Shown: piece after piece, positions 24,781 through 34,004 of the stretch | How positions within the stretch are numbered: the first letter of the stretch is position 1 | Layout: each line of letters starts with the position of its first letter | Assembly (NCBI GenBank): GCA_030432925.1 | Contig: JAUILT010000018.1 | Location: forward strand, 1-40,106 | Source of the DNA: Bdellovibrionia bacterium | GTDB lineage: Bacteria > Bdellovibrionota > Bdellovibrionia > Bdellovibrionales > UBA1609 | Length of the DNA stretch: 40,106 bases | Reading direction: 5' to 3' | Made by a program: the position numbers and the translations under genes | Notes under the pieces: model-generated | Databases searched by the model: none | Told to the model about the DNA's origin: nothing | Seen by the model: only the letters and a program-made list of their open reading frames with translations

Positions 24781-26694
24781 TTACTCGGTCAGGTAGGTGT
24801 AGCGGTTCAGTCCCTCTTCATAATGGCGCATAATCTGACGAATATCACTGGGGGTGAGAGTTTCATTTTCAATGCCAGCTTCAGTGGCTTTGCGGACGCG
24901 TTCAAGCATTTCATTTTCGTGAAAATCTACATATTCCAGAACATCTTTAATATCATCGCCTTCGACCAGACGATCGACTTTGTAACCTTTTTCAGTCACT
25001 GAGATATGGACAGCATCGGTGTCGCCAAATAGATTATGCATATCTCCAAGAATTTCTTGATACGCCCCTGTCATAAATACTGCTAGATAGTAAGGCTCCA
25101 GTGGCTCATGCTTGTGAACAGGCAAGAAGGGGCTCGCTGTTCCCTCAACGCTATCTACAAAGGCATTAATATTACCATCACTGTCACAGGTCAGGTCGGC
25201 AAGGACAGCTCGGCGCTTAGGTTCACTTTTAAGCCTATGAATGGGCATTACAGGAAAAACTTGATTCAAGGCCCAGCTATCAGGAAGGCTTTGAAATACT
25301 GAGAAATTACAAAAGAAGGTGTCGCAGAGTTCGGACTCAAGAGAGTGGTAGATGTCTTCGTACTCATCGTCACCTTTAGCCAGGTCGACAATTTTTGTGG
25401 CTGTCGCCCAGTAGAGGTCTTCGGCCTTGGCTCTTTGCTCTAGAGATAAAACTCCATAGGCAAACAGCTGCCGTGTGTCGCGTTTTTTTTCCATCAAGTC
25501 ATTGTAAGACTCATTGAGGTTTTCAGAGTTCACTCCATTGAATATTTCGTACATCTCTTTCACAAGAGGGGATTCATTTTTAACGTTGGGTAAGCTAATT
25601 TCAGGTTGGCGAACTTCATTGCGCCCCACAACATCAAAAATCAACATAGATGTGTGAGCCACTAAAGAACGGCCAGATTCTGTAACAATAGTGGGGTGTG
25701 GAACCTGCTTTTCATCGCAAACCTGTTGAATGGACCATACGACATCATTGGCATATTCTTGTTCATCGTAGTTTCGGGAGCTGTCTGATTTTCCTGAGCC
25801 GTCATAATCCACCCCCAGTCCGCCACCTACGTCCATATATTTGAGACGGGCGCCCATGTGGTAAAGTTCAGTAAAGAACCGAGCTCCTTCGCGAATGGCC
25901 GACTTAATAGAAAGAATACTGGGAATTTGTGAACCTATATGAAAGTGCAAAAGTTGCAGGCAATCCAGCATATTCTCGCCCTTAAGGACTTCGATAAAGT
26001 AGACAATTTCAGACGGAGTGAGTCCAAACTTGGATTTTGTCCCAGAGGTTTCTGACCATTTGCCCTCGGCTTGACTGTTGAGCTTGGCCCGGATTCCAAT
26101 ACGAGGACGAATATTTAGCTCTTTTCCAGCCTCTAAAATCATGGATAGTTCGCTCCAACGATCCACCACAATGATAGTGTTTTTTCCCATCTTCTGAGAA
26201 ATCAAAGCCATCTCAATATACTCTTTGTCTTTAAAGCCATTACAAATAATCAATGAATGGGGATTATCCATGAGGGCCAGGGTGATTAATAGTTCTGGTT
26301 TGCTTCCGCACTCAAGTCCAAAATTGTAAGGCATTCCGTATTGAACAATTTCCTCTACCAAGTGTTTTTGTTGATTGACTTTGATGGGATAAACCCCTTG
26401 AAAGGCCCCTTGGTAGTTGGTGCTCTCTATGGCTTGTTTGAAGCAGTCATTTAATAGTTCGATTCGGGACTTGACGATATCAGGAAACCTTAAAAGAATG
26501 GGAAGTCGGATTCCCCTTTGTTTTAGGTCTTCCGTAACTTTCAGTAGATCCACACTGGGTCCATCTAGGCCATTGGGGGTGAGGGTGACATGGCCCTCAT
26601 CATTGACGTTGAAATAGTTGCTGCCCCAATAGTCAAGACCATAAAGTTCAGCACTTTTTTGTGGGGTCCAATTGTCCGAAGAGTGGCTGCTCAT
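24781..26694 (-). CDS. speA: Biosynthetic arginine decarboxylase
   Basis: 637 residues, PLP-dependent fold III enzyme converting arginine to agmatine, the first step of the agmatine route to putrescine. The PLP lysine is K105 in GVYPIKVNQQ. Other family blocks are FGLECGSKPEL, LLHFHIGSQI, DVGGGLGVDYDGS, VTESGRS and, near the C-terminus, FMTGAYQEILGDMHNLFGD. Length and layout match the proteobacterial SpeA (658 in E. coli). The ATG follows GGAGCACTC. It lies 65 bp downstream of leuS on the same strand and probably shares a transcript with leuS and rarD. The agmatinase for the next step is encoded at 16644-17687. Confidence 0.96.
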   Translation of the reverse strand: MSSHSSDNWTPQKSAELYGLDYWGSNYFNVNDEGHVTLTPNGLDGPSVDLLKVTEDLKQRGIRLPILLRFPDIVKSRIELLNDCFKQAIESTNYQGAFQGVYPIKVNQQKHLVEEIVQYGMPYNFGLECGSKPELLITLALMDNPHSLIICNGFKDKEYIEMALISQKMGKNTIIVVDRWSELSMILEAGKELNIRPRIGIRAKLNSQAEGKWSETSGTKSKFGLTPSEIVYFIEVLKGENMLDCLQLLHFHIGSQIPSILSIKSAIREGARFFTELYHMGARLKYMDVGGGLGVDYDGSGKSDSSRNYDEQEYANDVVWSIQQVCDEKQVPHPTIVTESGRSLVAHTSMLIFDVVGRNEVRQPEISLPNVKNESPLVKEMYEIFNGVNSENLNESYNDLMEKKRDTRQLFAYGVLSLEQRAKAEDLYWATATKIVDLAKGDDEYEDIYHSLESELCDTFFCNFSVFQSLPDSWALNQVFPVMPIHRLKSEPKRRAVLADLTCDSDGNINAFVDSVEGTASPFLPVHKHEPLEPYYLAVFMTGAYQEILGDMHNLFGDTDAVHISVTEKGYKVDRLVEGDDIKDVLEYVDFHENEMLERVRKATEAGIENETLTPSDIRQIMRHYEEGLNRYTYLTE

Positions 26695-26759
26695 GAGTGC
26701 TCCATCCAGAAAGTGTCTCCTGTACTTTTAAAAATCCTACCCTTATGACACAGTCGGCC

Positions 26760-29165
26760 CTACTTTACAATCAGGTTGAGGATTCTTCCCGGTTTGTAGA
26801 TGACTTTGACAATACCCTTATCGTTCATGGCATTCTGAACGGCGCTAACAGCCCTTGCCAGCGCTACAGCCTGAGCTTCGTCAGCATCTACGGCAATATT
26901 GATTTTGCCGCGCATTTTACCATTCACCTGGACTCCCATTGTAACGGACTCGTCAACCACCCACTTGGGATCAAACTTGGGCCAGGGGGCGACGCTCACA
27001 AGCCCTTCTCCGCCGAGCATGTCCCAGACTTCTTCCGCAATATGAGGGCCAAAGGGCGCCATGAGTTGTGCCAGTGTTTTTAAAATAAACTTTGGTCGTT
27101 TTTCTGATTTCTGGAGGTCATTAACGAGAATCATCATTTGGCTGATAGCAGTGTTGAAGCTCAGGGTTTCGATGTCCTCGCCAACCTTCTTGATGGTTTT
27201 GTGATAGGTTTTCAACAGTTCTTCAGGAAGCTCCTCAGAAGAGATGTTTTCTGTAGCATCCTGACCATTTTCATCAGCGACAAGTCTCCAAACTCGGTCC
27301 AGAAAGCGGCGGGTGCCTGCGAGCCCTTTAGAGTCCCAGGGCTTGCTTTTTTCAAATGGGCCCATAAAGCAAATATACATACGGGCGGCGTCGGCACCAA
27401 ACTCTTCAATCACCTCATCTGGGTTGATCACGTTGCCGCGGGACTTAGACATTCTTTGTCCATCAGGGCCAAGAATATCTCCTTGATGAGCGAGTTTTTG
27501 AAAAGGTTCATCGTGCGAGACAAGGCCCGCATCAAAGAGAACCTTCTGCCAGAAGCGGGCATAGAGTAAGTGTCCTACAGTATGCTCGGGTCCACCCACA
27601 TAAAGATCCACGGGCATCCAGTGTTTTTGCTTCTCAAAGTCAAAGGCGGATTCCAGGTTGTGGGGGTCACAGTACCTTAGAAAATACCAAGAAGATCCAG
27701 CGGATCCAGGCATAGTGTCTGTGTCTCTGCGTCCTTTACGGCCATTTTTTCCTGCGTAATTAACAAAGTTCTCCACGCGGGCAAGAGGAGGCTCACCCTC
27801 TTCAGAGGGTTCGTAGTTAGCCACTTCAGGGAGCATGACGGGAAGTTCTTCTGGAGAAACCCCTTCTGTTCCCTCTGGATAATGAATAATTGGAAATGGC
27901 TCGCCCCAGTAGCGCTGTCTGCTGAAAAGCCAATCTCTAAGCTTGTATTGAATTTTACCTGCTCCCAGGTTTTTTGACTCCAGCCAATCAATCATTTTGC
28001 GAATGGCGTTGTCCTTGTTGAGTCCGTCAAGAAAGTTCGAGTTGCAGTGAGGACCCTCTCCAGTGTAGGGAAGGTCTTCTGTGCTTTCGATCACTCGAAC
28101 AATAGGTAGTTCAAATTGAGTGGCAAACTCAAAGTCCCGCTCATCATGGCCGGGAACAGCCATAATGGCTCCTGTGCCATAGTCCATCAGGACATAATCG
28201 GAGATCCATATGGGAACTTCAGTACCATTAACAGGGTGAATGGCATACCCTCCTGTGAACACCCCCGTTTTTTCCTGGTTGGCCTTTCTGTCCAGCTCAC
28301 TTTTGGCGGCGGTTTTTTTTTGGTAATCTTCGACGGCGGCTTTTTGTTCGTCAGAAGTCAGTTCTGTGACTAATCTGTGCTCAGGAGCTAACACCATAAA
28401 AGTGGCTCCAAACAATGTATCTGGTCGAGTAGTAAATACATTGATGGAATGCTCTGTGTTCTTTAGTTTAAAAGTTACTTCAGCCCCTTCAGATTTTCCA
28501 ATCCAGTTGCGTTGGCCCTCTTTGGCTCGCTCGGGCCAGTCAATGTGATCCAAACCTTCCAGGAGCCTTTCGGCATAGTCAGTGATCTTTAACATCCATT
28601 GTTTCATGGGTCGGCGCTCAACCGGGTGCCCTCCGCGCTCACTTTTGCCGTCCACCACTTCCTCGTTGGCGAGTACGGTTTTCAAGGCTGGGCACCAGTT
28701 AACAGCCACCTCTTTTTGGTAAGCCAATCCACGTTCATATAACTTCAAAAAAATGAACTGGGTCCATTTATAAAAATTGGGGTCACAGGTGGAGATCTCT
28801 CGGCTCCAGTCAAAACTGCATCCGAGAGAGTTGAGCTGACGGCGAAATGTCGCTGTGGTTTTTTTTGTGGTTTCCGCCGGGTGGATTCCGGTTTTTATGG
28901 CGTACTGTTCGGCAGGCAGGCCAAATGCGTCGTAACCCATGGGGTGAAGAACGTTGAAACCACGGGTGCGCTTGTAGCGTGCGATGATATCTGTGGGAGT
29001 GTAAGACGCCAGGTGCCCCACGTGCAGACCGGCTCCAGAGGGGTAGGGAAACATATCCAGAGCATAATATTTGGGTCTTGAATCATTGTCTTGAGCCCTG
29101 AAGCACTGAGCTTCGTCCCATTTTTTCTGCCATTTTTGGTCGATTTCTTTATGTGAATAAGCCAT
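26760..29165 (-). CDS. leuS: Leucyl-tRNA synthetase
   Basis: 801 residues, class I aminoacyl-tRNA synthetase that charges tRNA-Leu. The HIGH motif is HVGH (48-51) within PYPSGAGLHVGHLASYTPTDI. The KMSKS motif is RMSKS (571-575). The CP1 editing domain shows TRPDTLFGATFMVLAPEH and VPGHDERDFEFA. The zinc-binding region and the C-terminal anticodon domain (APWPKFDPKWV, VNGKMRGKI) are present, so the protein is complete, though shorter than E. coli LeuS (860). The bases before the ATG (CTCTCCCTT on the coding strand) do not resemble a Shine-Dalgarno site; it starts 10 bp after the rarD stop, so coupling with rarD translation is likely. Confidence 0.98.
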   Translation of the reverse strand: MAYSHKEIDQKWQKKWDEAQCFRAQDNDSRPKYYALDMFPYPSGAGLHVGHLASYTPTDIIARYKRTRGFNVLHPMGYDAFGLPAEQYAIKTGIHPAETTKKTTATFRRQLNSLGCSFDWSREISTCDPNFYKWTQFIFLKLYERGLAYQKEVAVNWCPALKTVLANEEVVDGKSERGGHPVERRPMKQWMLKITDYAERLLEGLDHIDWPERAKEGQRNWIGKSEGAEVTFKLKNTEHSINVFTTRPDTLFGATFMVLAPEHRLVTELTSDEQKAAVEDYQKKTAAKSELDRKANQEKTGVFTGGYAIHPVNGTEVPIWISDYVLMDYGTGAIMAVPGHDERDFEFATQFELPIVRVIESTEDLPYTGEGPHCNSNFLDGLNKDNAIRKMIDWLESKNLGAGKIQYKLRDWLFSRQRYWGEPFPIIHYPEGTEGVSPEELPVMLPEVANYEPSEEGEPPLARVENFVNYAGKNGRKGRRDTDTMPGSAGSSWYFLRYCDPHNLESAFDFEKQKHWMPVDLYVGGPEHTVGHLLYARFWQKVLFDAGLVSHDEPFQKLAHQGDILGPDGQRMSKSRGNVINPDEVIEEFGADAARMYICFMGPFEKSKPWDSKGLAGTRRFLDRVWRLVADENGQDATENISSEELPEELLKTYHKTIKKVGEDIETLSFNTAISQMMILVNDLQKSEKRPKFILKTLAQLMAPFGPHIAEEVWDMLGGEGLVSVAPWPKFDPKWVVDESVTMGVQVNGKMRGKINIAVDADEAQAVALARAVSAVQNAMNDKGIVKVIYKPGRILNLIVK

Positions 29166-29175
29166 AAGGGAGAGT

Positions 29176-30042
29176 CTAGCGTTTTCGGATCAGGCTTTCA
29201 ATGGTGAAGATGCTCAGGCCCAACCATATAAATACAAACCCCAGCATCTTGAGTTGGGTAAAACTTTCATTGTACAAAAATACGCCCAATAGAAATTGGA
29301 GGGTGGGAGCAATATATTGAAAGATTCCAATGGAGATCAGTTTGAGGCGCTGGGCAGCTCCAGCAAACAGAACCAAAGGTAGGCCAGTAGCGATGCCAGT
29401 TGTAATATTGATGAGGTCAAACTCACCTAGCATTAATGGTACAGTTGTGATCGCAGGTCCGGTATTTTTTGTGGCAAGAAACACCAGAGCTGGTATTAAA
29501 AATAGTCCCGTCTCAAGGCTCATGCCTTGGGCCGGTTGAAAAGCGATCTTCTTTTTGATGAGGCCATAAAAGCCAAAGCTGAGTGCCAGTATAAGAGAGA
29601 TCCAGGGCAATGTGCCTACAGACCAGGTAATGACCCCCACGCCGACTCCGGCCATCATAAAAGATGCTTGTTGAAGGCGTCGGAGTTGTTCTTTTAAAAA
29701 AATCATCCCCAAGAGTAGGCTGATCAATGGGTTGATAAAGTAGCCAAGGCTGGCTTCAACAACTTGGTTATTGGTCACTGCCCAAGTGTACGTGTACCAG
29801 TTGACCCCCAGTAGAGAGGCTGCCAGTGCTGGAAAAATCAATGTGTGGGGTTGATGGATGGCGATTTTTAGCCAACCAGTGTCGCGACGAAGGGCCATGA
29901 GTAAGACCATAAAAACAAAAGTCCAGATGCAGCGGTGGGCTAATACTTCATCCACAGGAATGGTCTGGAATAGTTTCCAGTAAATGGGAGAAATGCCCCA
30001 GAGAAAGTAGGCTAAAATTGCCAGGAGAATACCCTTATTCAA
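29176..30042 (-). CDS. rarD: EamA-family transporter, RarD type
   Basis: 288 residues with about ten membrane helices in two EamA repeats. The N-terminus NKGILLAILAYFLWGISPIYWKLF and the LAHRCIWTFVFM segment match RarD, an inner-membrane permease of unknown natural substrate (named for a chloramphenicol-sensitivity phenotype). I chose the TTG at 30040-30042 because it follows GAGG at 5 bp and gives the N-terminus usual for the family. The ATG at 30099 adds 19 unlike residues and has no ribosome binding site. It is the first gene of a tight minus-strand run rarD-leuS-speA and is divergent from the diguanylate cyclase gene. Confidence 0.85.
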   Translation of the reverse strand: MNKGILLAILAYFLWGISPIYWKLFQTIPVDEVLAHRCIWTFVFMVLLMALRRDTGWLKIAIHQPHTLIFPALAASLLGVNWYTYTWAVTNNQVVEASLGYFINPLISLLLGMIFLKEQLRRLQQASFMMAGVGVGVITWSVGTLPWISLILALSFGFYGLIKKKIAFQPAQGMSLETGLFLIPALVFLATKNTGPAITTVPLMLGEFDLINITTGIATGLPLVLFAGAAQRLKLISIGIFQYIAPTLQFLLGVFLYNESFTQLKMLGFVFIWLGLSIFTIESLIRKR

Positions 30043-30133
30043 AAAAACCTCACAATCCAAAAAACTACTGGTCAAAACACTAGAGCCGGAAAAAATCATC
30101 TACAGCGATATTTGAAGAGAGTATCATGTAAGA

Positions 30134-31111
30134 ATGACCACAAGGGAAGAAAACAAAGACAGAAAAATTCTGGTAGTGGATGATGACCCTGAATCTCTCA
30201 AGCTGGTAAAGAAAGCTTTAGAATATGAGGGTTATCAGGTGGAAACCGCCGACTCTGGGTCTGCGGCCATAGATGCGTTGAAGTCCTGGCGGCCCCACTT
30301 GGTATTGCTAGACGTCAGTATGCCCGGGTTAAATGGGATTGATACATTGAAGTTATTGAGAGAGCGCGATGAGTATGTTTCTTGTTTATTTGTTTCTGGA
30401 AAGTCCAATACAGAAGATGTAATTCGTGGGCTGGATACAGGAGCTGATGACTATGTGAAAAAGCCATTCGATGTTCTTGAACTGCTCGCCAGAGTTCGGA
30501 GCCAACTGAGAATCAAGGACCTTAATGACCACCTTCAAAAAGCCAATGCCAAACTCAAGGAGTTGGTGGATATTGATGATCTCACAGGCCTGTTCAATAT
30601 GCGCTCTCTTTATAAAAAACTCGATTTTGAGTTGGAAAGAGCCCAGCGCTATGGCCGTCAGGTCTGTGTTTTGATGATGGACATGGACCATTTTAAGCGA
30701 GTGAATGATGAAAATGATCACTTGTTTGGCAGTTTTGTTTTGGCCGAAGTGGGAAAAATCATTCGTGATAATATTCGGAAAGTCGACTTTGCCGCTCGAT
30801 ATGGTGGAGATGAGTTTTTGGTTGTGCTAACAGAAATTGAGATAGAAGGAGCCAAAGCCTTTGCCGAAAGGCTTCGGGCAAAAATTGAGGCAACTCACTT
30901 TGAAAACGATTCTCACTCTATAGATCTGACATCAAGTATTGGATTTGCCATAGCCGCTCCATCAGAGGTTCGCGTGGATGCTAGATCTCTTGTCAGGCAG
31001 GCCGATCAACAGCTCTATAGGGCTAAAGAGAATGGACGTAACCGTGTGGAGAGCCTACAAGTTTGTAGTGATGAGGAATATACCCCAAATCCAGAGCTCT
31101 TACGTCGATAG
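30134..31111 (+). CDS. Response regulator diguanylate cyclase (REC-GGDEF)
   Basis: 325 residues. Residues 10-128 are a receiver: D16-D18, phosphoacceptor D60 in LLDVSMPG, K110 in DYVKKPF. A coiled linker (130-145) leads to a GGDEF domain with DDLTGLFN (148-155) and an intact GGDEF active site (224-228). The inhibitory I-site RxxD is present as RKVD (215-218), five residues before GGDEF, so the enzyme should be subject to product inhibition. It makes cyclic di-GMP from two GTP when phosphorylated. No kinase gene adjoins it. It is followed 45 bp later by an esterase gene on the same strand. Confidence 0.95.
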   Translation: MTTREENKDRKILVVDDDPESLKLVKKALEYEGYQVETADSGSAAIDALKSWRPHLVLLDVSMPGLNGIDTLKLLRERDEYVSCLFVSGKSNTEDVIRGLDTGADDYVKKPFDVLELLARVRSQLRIKDLNDHLQKANAKLKELVDIDDLTGLFNMRSLYKKLDFELERAQRYGRQVCVLMMDMDHFKRVNDENDHLFGSFVLAEVGKIIRDNIRKVDFAARYGGDEFLVVLTEIEIEGAKAFAERLRAKIEATHFENDSHSIDLTSSIGFAIAAPSEVRVDARSLVRQADQQLYRAKENGRNRVESLQVCSDEEYTPNPELLRR

Positions 31112-31156
31112 TTGTGTTGAAGAGGGAGCTGGGGGCACTATTAGAGAGAGACGGCA

Positions 31157-32197
31157 ATGAACTTACAACTTAAGAACTCTCTGGATATCTTTGATTGGCG
31201 TGCAGTGGAGTGTAAAACACTTATTATTGAATCAGAGGTTTTAAGAAAAAATCCTTTAAAAGACACTCATGTACGTAGAAACCCTATTGTCTTTCCTAGA
31301 GCTGAGGCTCCTAAACAGGGGTGGCCAGTCATTTTTGTATTGGCGGGTTATGCCGGGAATGGGACAAAATATTTTTCTGATAAAGGGTTTGAAAATAATT
31401 TTGTACAGATTTTGGATGCAGCTATTCATAAGGGGGCTGCCCCAAGGGCGGTTTATGTATTTGTAGATGCTTGGACTTGTTGGGGAGGCTCTCAGTTTGT
31501 CAATAGTTCTGGAACGGGCAATTATCAGGACTACATTATTAAAGAATTGGTGCCAGCTGTCGAAACCTCCTTTGCTGTAGATAGGAAGATCGGCAAATGG
31601 TGTGTGTTTGGAGGAAGTAGTGGGGGGTATGGGGCTTTACACTTAAGCAGTCAGTTTCCTCAGATATTTCCCTGGGCTGTGGCTATTGCTCCGGATTGTT
31701 TTTTTGAGGCCAGTTTATTGCCAGAAATTTATAAGGCCATTCCCATTATTGAAAAAGTGGGAGGGGTGGGAGCTGTACTTGAAAAGCTTAAAGAAGGCTC
31801 TTTTCTCTCTAAGAAAGAAGCGTTTACGGTTCTTAATGCCATTGCCATGACCCTTTGCTACTCGCCAGCAACGAATAAGGACGGCCTGAAGTTTCCAATT
31901 CACCAGAGTACGGGCCTACGAGACAATAATGTTTGGAAGAAGTGGAAAGAGAAAGACCCAGTTTATTTTCTTTCGGATCGCAAGGAAAATTTAAAAAAGG
32001 TTTGCGGAATTTATCTGGACGTGGGAACCAGAGATCAGTTTCACCTTCAGTATGGAGCCCGTCAAATCAAGGAGCAATTGAAAAAGCTTGGCGTGTCTTT
32101 GAGCTATTCGGAATTTGATGGAACACATTCAGACATAGGAGCTAGAAGAACAGAGGCTCTGGCCTGGTTGCATAAAAAGTGGTCCAGATCGGTATAA
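31157..32197 (+). CDS. Putative esterase (alpha/beta hydrolase, esterase D/tributyrin esterase type)
   Basis: 346 residues, no signal peptide. The alpha/beta hydrolase nucleophile elbow is GGSSGGYGA (GxSxG with S155). A preceding VIFVLAGYAGNGTKYF strand supplies the oxyanion hole region, and the ending FDGTHSDIGARR carries the probable catalytic His. The fold matches PF00756-type esterases, which act on acyl esters such as S-formylglutathione or mycolate-type substrates; the real substrate is unknown. It lies between the diguanylate cyclase and the CDF gene. Its last two codons and stop (TCG GTA TAA) are part of the GATCGGTATAAA motif. Confidence 0.85.
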   Translation: MNLQLKNSLDIFDWRAVECKTLIIESEVLRKNPLKDTHVRRNPIVFPRAEAPKQGWPVIFVLAGYAGNGTKYFSDKGFENNFVQILDAAIHKGAAPRAVYVFVDAWTCWGGSQFVNSSGTGNYQDYIIKELVPAVETSFAVDRKIGKWCVFGGSSGGYGALHLSSQFPQIFPWAVAIAPDCFFEASLLPEIYKAIPIIEKVGGVGAVLEKLKEGSFLSKKEAFTVLNAIAMTLCYSPATNKDGLKFPIHQSTGLRDNNVWKKWKEKDPVYFLSDRKENLKKVCGIYLDVGTRDQFHLQYGARQIKEQLKKLGVSLSYSEFDGTHSDIGARRTEALAWLHKKWSRSV

Positions 32198-32198
32198 A
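32184..32198 (+). promoter_or_regulatory. GATCGGTATAAA motif overlapping the esterase stop and CDF ribosome binding site
   Basis: The core GATCGGTATAAA (32187-32198) includes the esterase TAA (32195-32197) and touches the AAGGAGG of the CDF gene. As a promoter it would leave almost no leader before the GTG at 32210, so an operator or coincidence is more likely than a promoter. Confidence 0.4.
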
Positions 32199-32209
32199 GG
32201 AGGCGGTGA

Positions 32210-33217
32210 GTGATTGAAGGGGCTGAGCTGAGCCAGTCGGAGCAAAAAAGTAGAAAGTGGGCGGCCTTAGTGTCGCTCATTGTGGGAGTTGTTTTAATGC
32301 TGGCCAAGTTTTGGGCCCACAACATTACAAACTCCCAAGCGATTTTCTCAGATGCCATGGAAAGTATTGTCAATGTTGTGGCGGCGGGGCTGGCTTTGTT
32401 CGTTGTTTACTACGCATCAAAACCTCTTGATGAAGACCACCCTTATGGGCACGGCAAGGTAGAGTATTTTTCTTCGGCATTTGAAGGAGGGCTGATCACT
32501 TTTGCAGCGGTTTTGATTGTTGTGGATGCCATTAAGAAGCTGTTTTCTGGCCATGAATTAACAGAGCTTTCTTTGGGCTTGGTTATTGTCTGTGCAGCGG
32601 GAATTGTGAATTTGCTTTTGGGTCTATTTCTTATTCGTCAGGGTAAAAAAAATGGCTCGACGGCTCTGCGAGCAAGTGGAAAGCATGTAATCACTGATTT
32701 TTGGTCGTCAGTTATTATTATTTTGGGGCTTGCGCTTGTCATGTTTACGGGGCTGACTTGGTTGGATTCGGCTCTGGCCTTTTTGGTGGGATGCTATTTG
32801 GCTTATGAGGGAGTCAAGCTTGTCAGGGAATCCATAGGTGGCCTTATGGACGAAGAAGATATGGGTGTACTAGAGGATCTATCCACAATTTTTGACTCCG
32901 TGGAGTTTCGTGGGATTATACAGATTCATCATGTTCGAGTCATTCGATCCGGCTGGTATCACCATATTGATGCCCATGTGGTGCTTCCTGAGTTTTGGGA
33001 GGTAAGCACCGTCCATGAGGTTATGCAACAGTTTGAAAAGGCGGTCATCAATAACTATAAATTTGGTGGTGAGATGAACTTTCACATTGACCCTTGCCGT
33101 CGGGTCTATTGTAAGAACTGTGATCTAGCGAATTGTTCAGTAAGAGAAAAACCATTTCAAGAAAAAATTCCCAATACTGTTGAGTACCTGCGTTCACAGG
33201 ATGAGCCCATTCAATAA
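32210..33217 (+). CDS. Cation diffusion facilitator (CDF) metal exporter with Cys-rich tail
   Basis: 335 residues starting at GTG (32210) after AAGGAGG. Six membrane helices are visible, with FSDAMES (D48) on helix 2, the conserved HPYGHGKVEY loop (H77, H81), and HVITDFWSS (H159, D163) on helix 5 forming the transport site. The cytoplasmic C-terminal domain has HHVRV and HHIDAHVVLP. It ends with an extra cysteine cluster, C296, C301, C304 and C309 (CRRVYCKNCDLANC), absent from most CDF proteins such as YiiP. It should export Zn2+, Fe2+ or similar ions in exchange for protons, and the tail may sense metal. The gene starts 12 bp after the esterase. Confidence 0.92.
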   Translation: MIEGAELSQSEQKSRKWAALVSLIVGVVLMLAKFWAHNITNSQAIFSDAMESIVNVVAAGLALFVVYYASKPLDEDHPYGHGKVEYFSSAFEGGLITFAAVLIVVDAIKKLFSGHELTELSLGLVIVCAAGIVNLLLGLFLIRQGKKNGSTALRASGKHVITDFWSSVIIILGLALVMFTGLTWLDSALAFLVGCYLAYEGVKLVRESIGGLMDEEDMGVLEDLSTIFDSVEFRGIIQIHHVRVIRSGWYHHIDAHVVLPEFWEVSTVHEVMQQFEKAVINNYKFGGEMNFHIDPCRRVYCKNCDLANCSVREKPFQEKIPNTVEYLRSQDEPIQ

Positions 33218-33255
33218 ATTGAGTCAGGCATGATTAGAGGTTGACACTGTAGTTT

Positions 33256-33984
33256 TCAATATAGGTCAGGGAGAGTTTCGGGTTGTCTCTCCGTCTCAGC
33301 TTTAGAGCTTTGACCTTTTTCTATAAGATGCAGTAACACTTTCGTGGCATTGGCCATGGCCTTGGGGAGGTTTTTTGCACAATCAAAGGAGGCTTCTGAA
33401 TTAGCCGTGTCCGAGAGGCCACGGATTTCGTAAAACTTTTTGTTATGCTTTTTGCAGGCTCGGCCTGTGCCAGCACCTTCCCATGCCACGGCCAAGGCTT
33501 GAGTGAGCACCTTTAATTCTTTAGCTCTATCATTGGAGGTGATATTCTCATCTCCACTGGCGATGGGCCCAAAGTAGACCCTGAAAGGCTCCTCAAGGGA
33601 TTCTTTGAGTTTCTGAAACTCTTGCATCGAAACAGATGTTTTGAATTGAGGGCTTTTGTTGGCAAAAGGTGTTTTGTAATCATGCTCAACCGTATGACAT
33701 CCAATGACTACATCTAACGCTTTGACCGAGGTGCCCAGGGCTCCTGCAGTCCCTAAGCAAATGACATTTTCTACACGAGAATAATCCAAAATCATTTTTT
33801 GAGTGGATAGAGCCATATTGACTTTGCCATGTCCACCTGTTGTGGCAATGACTCCCAAGCTTGGAACTTCATAAACGGCTCGATCAGAAGCTTTGAGAGG
33901 AAATACCTTATGTTGACAACTACGCACAGTGTGCAAAAACTCTGTGAGTTCTTTTTTAAGTGGGCAAATAACAAGGGTTTTCAT
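33256..33984 (-). CDS. Nucleoside phosphorylase/MTA-SAH nucleosidase family protein
   Basis: 242 residues of the PNP_UDP_1 fold. Visible are GGHGKVNMAL (51-60), ICLGTAGALG (75-84), IASGDENI (141-148), the purine/ribose-binding Glu E169 in AVAWEGAGTG, and the catalytic Asp D192 in RGLSDTANSE. These match 5'-methylthioadenosine/S-adenosylhomocysteine nucleosidase best, although Trp replaces the usual Met before the Glu, and the substrate could be another purine nucleoside such as futalosine. The final 20 residues are a hydrophilic tail. It lies 20 bp after ggt on the same strand and is convergent with the CDF gene. It may be co-transcribed with ggt. Confidence 0.8.
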   Translation of the reverse strand: MKTLVICPLKKELTEFLHTVRSCQHKVFPLKASDRAVYEVPSLGVIATTGGHGKVNMALSTQKMILDYSRVENVICLGTAGALGTSVKALDVVIGCHTVEHDYKTPFANKSPQFKTSVSMQEFQKLKESLEEPFRVYFGPIASGDENITSNDRAKELKVLTQALAVAWEGAGTGRACKKHNKKFYEIRGLSDTANSEASFDCAKNLPKAMANATKVLLHLIEKGQSSKAETERQPETLPDLY

Positions 33985-34004
33985 AATCAGGTGGGGCCGA
34001 TGGC

